DNA of 64,000 bases, from contig NZ_JAMHIW010000001.1 in NCBI RefSeq assembly GCF_023896955.1, forward strand, positions 496,001-560,000. The letters run 5' to 3'. Of the stretch, positions 60,838 through 64,000 are shown piece after piece. This stretch comes from Micromonospora sp. RHAY321 (lineage in GTDB: Bacteria; Actinomycetota; Actinomycetes; Mycobacteriales; Micromonosporaceae). Each line of letters opens with the position of its first letter. The stretch's first letter is position 1. The position numbers and the translations under genes were made by a program. A model generated the notes under the pieces. The model did not search any database and had not been told where the DNA came from. It saw only the letters and a list, made by a program, of their open reading frames with translations.

Positions 60838-61539
60838 GTGCCCTCATCCGGACGTGCGCCGCGCCGCCGCGCGGCGAGCCTCCTCTCGTTGGTGGCGTCC
60901 AGCCTGATCCTGTTCGCCCCCTCCCCCGCGGCAGCGCACCCGTTCGGGGACCCGCAGACCGTGACCGTCTCCGCCGACCCGCAGCGCGACGGGGTGGTGC
61001 ACGTGCGGTGGAAGGTCGGCGGCACCGACGACCTCACCCTGCTCGGCGTCCACCTCGGAGTGCTGCCGCAGGACCGCGTCATGCTCGACGGCGCGGTCTT
61101 CTTCGAGCCCTCGGACGCGGTCGCCCTCGGGCCGTCCGAGCAGTTCGCGCGCTACCTGCGCGAGCAGATCACCGTGACCAGTGACGGGGACGCGTGCGCC
61201 GGCACGGTCACCCCGCCGAGCGATCTCGTGGCCGCTGGCGTGACCGTCGACTACGCGTGTCCGGGTCCGATCGGCACGGTCGCCGTCGGGGTACGGATGC
61301 TCATCGACCTCAATCCCGCGTACCAGACGTTGGCCAGCGGGCCGAACGGCGAGCGGGCGGTGTACGGGTCCGGCCGGTACGCCCACGACTGGGTGCTCGG
61401 CGACGCGCCGGCGAGGAGCGGTACGGACATCGGGCGTAGCGCCGCCGTGCAGATCGCCGCCGTCGTCGGCGGTCTGGTGTTCGTCGCGCTCGCGGTGCTG
61501 GTGCTGCGCCGCTGGCGCCGCCGGTCGGCCGCCGTATGA
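60838..61539 (+). CDS. Secreted, membrane-anchored protein of a nickel/cobalt operon
   Basis: A 233-residue exported protein. A signal peptide ends near residue 33 (APSPAAAHPFG), giving a mature N-terminus with a histidine. The extracellular part is beta-rich with two cysteines (DACAGTV, DYACPGP), and a transmembrane helix near 205-225 is followed by a basic tail RRWRRRSAA. I do not know its function; the gene overlaps the NicO transporter start (ATGA) and is thus likely an accessory subunit for metal capture. Confidence 0.8.
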   Translation: MPSSGRAPRRRAASLLSLVASSLILFAPSPAAAHPFGDPQTVTVSADPQRDGVVHVRWKVGGTDDLTLLGVHLGVLPQDRVMLDGAVFFEPSDAVALGPSEQFARYLREQITVTSDGDACAGTVTPPSDLVAAGVTVDYACPGPIGTVAVGVRMLIDLNPAYQTLASGPNGERAVYGSGRYAHDWVLGDAPARSGTDIGRSAAVQIAAVVGGLVFVALAVLVLRRWRRRSAAV

Positions 61540-62297
61540 CGACGGCGGCGGTCGTTCTCCACGCCGCCTCCCTCCCGGACCGGTTGCAGGGCTACCTGCA
61601 CGCGCCCGGCGTGGCGCCGCTGGCGTTCGTGTTCGCGTTCCTCGCCGGGGCAGGGCACGCGGTGGCGCCTGGGCACGGCAAGAGCCTGGCCGCGGCGTAT
61701 CTCGTCGGTTCACGGGGCCGGATCCGCGACGCCGTCTGGCTGGGCGGCTCGGTCGCCGTCATGCACACCCTCTCCGTCCTGGCGATCGGCGTGGCGTGGA
61801 CCTTCCTGTCCCTCTCGGACGTCATCGCGATGCGCCAGCTCACCGGCGCGCTGCAGGTCGGTGCGGGCCTGCTCGCCGTGGCCACCGGCCTCTGGCTGGC
61901 CCGCCGACACCTGCGCGGCCACGGGCGCCCGCACAGCCACTCACACGACCACGGGCACGGGCATGGCGACGGTCAGCGGCCGGGGCTGTTCATGCTCGGT
62001 GCCTCCGGCGGCCTCACCCCGTCCCCGGCCGCGTTTCTCGTGCTGGTCACCGGGCTGTTCATCGGGCGTGCCGGCTTCGCCCTGCTGCTGGTCCTGGCCT
62101 TCGGCATCGGCATGGCGGTGGTGCTCTTCGGAGTCGGCCTGCTGGCGCTCGCGGGCAGCTCCGTCATCGTCCGCGGCGCGGACTCGCACGCCGTCCTGAG
62201 ACGGGCCGCCCGGATGGCCCCCCTGCTCGCCGCTGCCGGCATCACGGTGCTCGGCGTCGGCGTCACCGCAGTCGCTGCGGTTCGCCTCGTCACCTAA
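61536..62297 (+). CDS. NicO/RcnA-type nickel-cobalt transporter
   Basis: A 253-residue membrane protein with about six helices. The conserved HAVAPGHGKSLAAAYLVG near residues 37-54 is the NicO signature, and a histidine-rich loop HSHSHDHGHGHG near 133-144 should bind metal. LFMLGASGGLTPSPAAFLVL near 152-171 is the second conserved region. RcnA relatives export Ni/Co; NicO homologues next to such secreted proteins may also work in other directions. The ATG overlaps the preceding stop. Confidence 0.92.
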   Translation: MTTAAVVLHAASLPDRLQGYLHAPGVAPLAFVFAFLAGAGHAVAPGHGKSLAAAYLVGSRGRIRDAVWLGGSVAVMHTLSVLAIGVAWTFLSLSDVIAMRQLTGALQVGAGLLAVATGLWLARRHLRGHGRPHSHSHDHGHGHGDGQRPGLFMLGASGGLTPSPAAFLVLVTGLFIGRAGFALLLVLAFGIGMAVVLFGVGLLALAGSSVIVRGADSHAVLRRAARMAPLLAAAGITVLGVGVTAVAAVRLVT

Positions 62298-62311
62298 GGA
62301 GAAACCTCGCC

Positions 62312-64000
62312 ATGACGCACGACCCACGTGCGCGTCGAAAGCGAACGCGCGGGCTCTTGTCCGCGGTCGCGCTCGTCCTCGTCGCCGGTCCGGCAACGGC
62401 CCTCGCCCCCGCGGTGGCGGTCGCGCAGACCGTCCCGGCCAGCGGCAACACGCCAGTGATCAACCTGGACGCGGGCCAGAACCTGGAGGGCACGGTCCCC
62501 GTCACCGTCGAGCCCGTCACAGAGAACGACTCCGTGACCACGCTCGCGGTCGACGGCGACAAGATTGACGCCGCCAAGACGGCCGGCACCGCCCACTTCG
62601 CCTTCGAAATGGGCGGCAACGGCACCGAGGCCCGCTACCGCAACCACATCACCGTCAACGGTCACACCCTCGAGGCGGAACGGATCTACCTCCCGAACAT
62701 CCCGGGCGGGCAGGTCGGCACCCTCGACTTCCCGGGTGACTGGCTGCACTCCGGGGTGAACACGATCACCGTCCACACCGGGGCCAACTGGGTCGACACG
62801 ACCACCAAGACCGCCGTCGGCTACGAGGAACTGCCGAACGGTGAGGGTGGCCGCTGCCCCAACTACGACGACTACGCGCTGAGCAGCATCAGCCTCAGCC
62901 TGCTCGGCGTGGTCGCCGACGGCGAGCAGAACCTGTTCAGCTACAGCTTCGGCGACGGCACCTGCGGCACCTCGACGAAGCTGCTCGACCAGGACCTCAC
63001 CTTCGTCATCTCCGGCGAGCCGGGCAGCACGTCCGGCCTGCGCACGGACCTGGACACCAGCAAGCTGAGCAACGGTACGCACACCGTCAGCGCGACCACC
63101 CAGTCGGGCGCGAAGGCGAGCGTCACGGTCGACGTCAACAACGCCCCCGCCGGCGCGGCGGTGGTCACCCCCGGCGACGGCGCCCGGGTACGCGGTACCC
63201 GGCCGGTCATCGCCGCGGTGCCCAACGGCGGCAGGGACCGCGTCGAGTCGCTGGCCATCGACGACAAGCCCGCCGAGAACGCGGAGACCCTCGCCGCTGG
63301 CACCGCCACCCTGGGCCTCACGGTCGAGGCCGGCAACTCGGTCGAGGCGCGGTACCAGAACTACGCGCTGGTCAACGGCTACCGGGTCGACCTCGGCGGC
63401 GACTACGGCACCACCGGGGCGGAGGCCGTCACCCTGCCGTTTCCGGCCCGGTTCCTGCACCTCGGTAACAACGTCGTCGAGATCCGGACCGGTGACTACA
63501 ACGGCACCGTGAGCGGGGCGACCTGCGCCAACCACGACGACTTCACGCTCACCCGGGCCACGACCAGCCTCACGCTGAGCACGGCGGGCACGGTCACGGC
63601 CGGCACCACGTACATCGTCACCACCAACGGTACGACCGTGACGAAGGCCGAGACGACGGCCCCCTCGCTGACGCTCGGCGACGGCACATGCGCGGCCAAC
63701 AAGGACGCCGAACTTCACTTCACCATCGCCGGCGCGCCGACGACGCGCACCGTCGACACCGTCGGCAGCGGGGGCGACGCGCACCTGAAGGTGTTCGTTG
63801 GCGGCAACGGCAGCGACAACGGCTACGACAACAAGGTGCTGGTCAACGGCATCGCGCTGGACCTCGGCATGTGGGAGAAGGAGGTCGCGGACCTCACCTT
63901 CCCGAACGAGTGGCTGGTGCCGGGCGTCAACGCCCTGCAGTTCGTCGCTGGCAACGACCACGGCAGCGCCAAGCCGGGCGGCTGCGACAACTACGACGAC
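62312..64000 (+). CDS. Large secreted protein with three related repeats, truncated by window edge
   Basis: At least 563 residues, open at the right edge. A signal peptide ends at VAVAQT near residue 40. Three repeats of about 90 to 110 residues follow, near 94-199, 333-424 and 484-563. Each has an asymmetric pattern VNG(H/Y/I) then LDFPGDWLH, TLPFPARFLH or LTFPNEWLV, then V-N-x-(I/V/L) and ends in C-x-N-(Y/H)-D-D, with cysteines at 182, 405 and 558. Ig-like or beta-sandwich segments lie between. It may be a cell-wall or polymer-binding protein. The ATG follows AAGGAG at 62296-62301, directly after the NicO stop. Confidence 0.87.
   Translation, partial: MTHDPRARRKRTRGLLSAVALVLVAGPATALAPAVAVAQTVPASGNTPVINLDAGQNLEGTVPVTVEPVTENDSVTTLAVDGDKIDAAKTAGTAHFAFEMGGNGTEARYRNHITVNGHTLEAERIYLPNIPGGQVGTLDFPGDWLHSGVNTITVHTGANWVDTTTKTAVGYEELPNGEGGRCPNYDDYALSSISLSLLGVVADGEQNLFSYSFGDGTCGTSTKLLDQDLTFVISGEPGSTSGLRTDLDTSKLSNGTHTVSATTQSGAKASVTVDVNNAPAGAAVVTPGDGARVRGTRPVIAAVPNGGRDRVESLAIDDKPAENAETLAAGTATLGLTVEAGNSVEARYQNYALVNGYRVDLGGDYGTTGAEAVTLPFPARFLHLGNNVVEIRTGDYNGTVSGATCANHDDFTLTRATTSLTLSTAGTVTAGTTYIVTTNGTTVTKAETTAPSLTLGDGTCAANKDAELHFTIAGAPTTRTVDTVGSGGDAHLKVFVGGNGSDNGYDNKVLVNGIALDLGMWEKEVADLTFPNEWLVPGVNALQFVAGNDHGSAKPGGCDNYDD

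Noticed and set aside
1..64000. CRISPR arrays, tRNA genes, rRNA genes.
   Set aside because: I saw no regularly spaced repeats, cloverleaf sequences or rRNA-like segments; a covariance-model scan would be needed to exclude a missed tRNA.

Overview
The window is high-GC DNA with frequent GTG starts, overlapping stop/start pairs and actinobacterial gene families throughout. I read it as the chromosome of a filamentous actinomycete, plausibly Micromonosporaceae; the family is inference, since no rRNA or marker gene is present. I found no tRNA, rRNA or CRISPR array.

Region 1 (about 1-36 kb) is most of one natural-product gene cluster. Its centre is a 4246-residue hybrid NRPS-PKS on the minus strand (5794-18534), ordered carrier - Cy - Cy - A(Cys) - PCP - Ox - KS(non-elongating) - ACP - KS - KR - ACP - KS. 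It has no acyltransferase domain, so it is a trans-AT system, and it should build a cysteine-derived thiazole and extend it. This layout recalls leinamycin-type assembly lines. Downstream on the same strand lie a beta-branching donor ACP, a Ser-for-Cys KS decarboxylase, a type II thioesterase, an HMG-CoA-synthase homologue, a P450 and its ferredoxin. The matching ECH1 (19203-19955) is divergent. A second set at 25.4-29.9 kb looks like a starter-unit route: a ligase, a PLP decarboxylase and a free-standing ACP, plus an alpha/beta-hydrolase-fold protein with cysteine as nucleophile that may move the starter onto the megasynthase. Two CopC proteins and one CopD sit among these genes. A flavin monooxygenase with a DrrAB-type ABC exporter and two related VOC proteins may supply tailoring, export and self-protection. 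The trans-AT, any ECH2 and the module completing the last KS are absent, so the cluster probably continues left of base 1.

Region 2 (about 36.7-48.2 kb) is mostly housekeeping and stress genes: AlkD, OsmC, VOC, DUF1223, MsrA, a Tat-exported peptidoglycan protein, an FAD-linked oxidase, a divergent XRE / methionine aminopeptidase pair with a likely repeat operator, a RibD/DHFR-like reductase, a TPR protein and a GNAT. It begins with an IS630 remnant.

Region 3 (about 48.4-55.8 kb) is a disturbed stretch. It holds a diverged direct duplication of a divergent promoter plus the start of a Cys-rich gene, a YeeE/YedE-type transporter pair, a broken GntR regulator beside an intact HAD gene, a lipoprotein, and a perfect 22-bp inverted repeat.

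Region 4 (55.8-64 kb) carries a HEAT-repeat protein, a divergent saccharopine-dehydrogenase-like / GlxA-type regulator pair, two tandem RlaP-like nucleotidyltransferases, and an operon of a secreted membrane-anchored protein, a NicO-type nickel/cobalt transporter and a large secreted triple-repeat protein that runs off the right edge.
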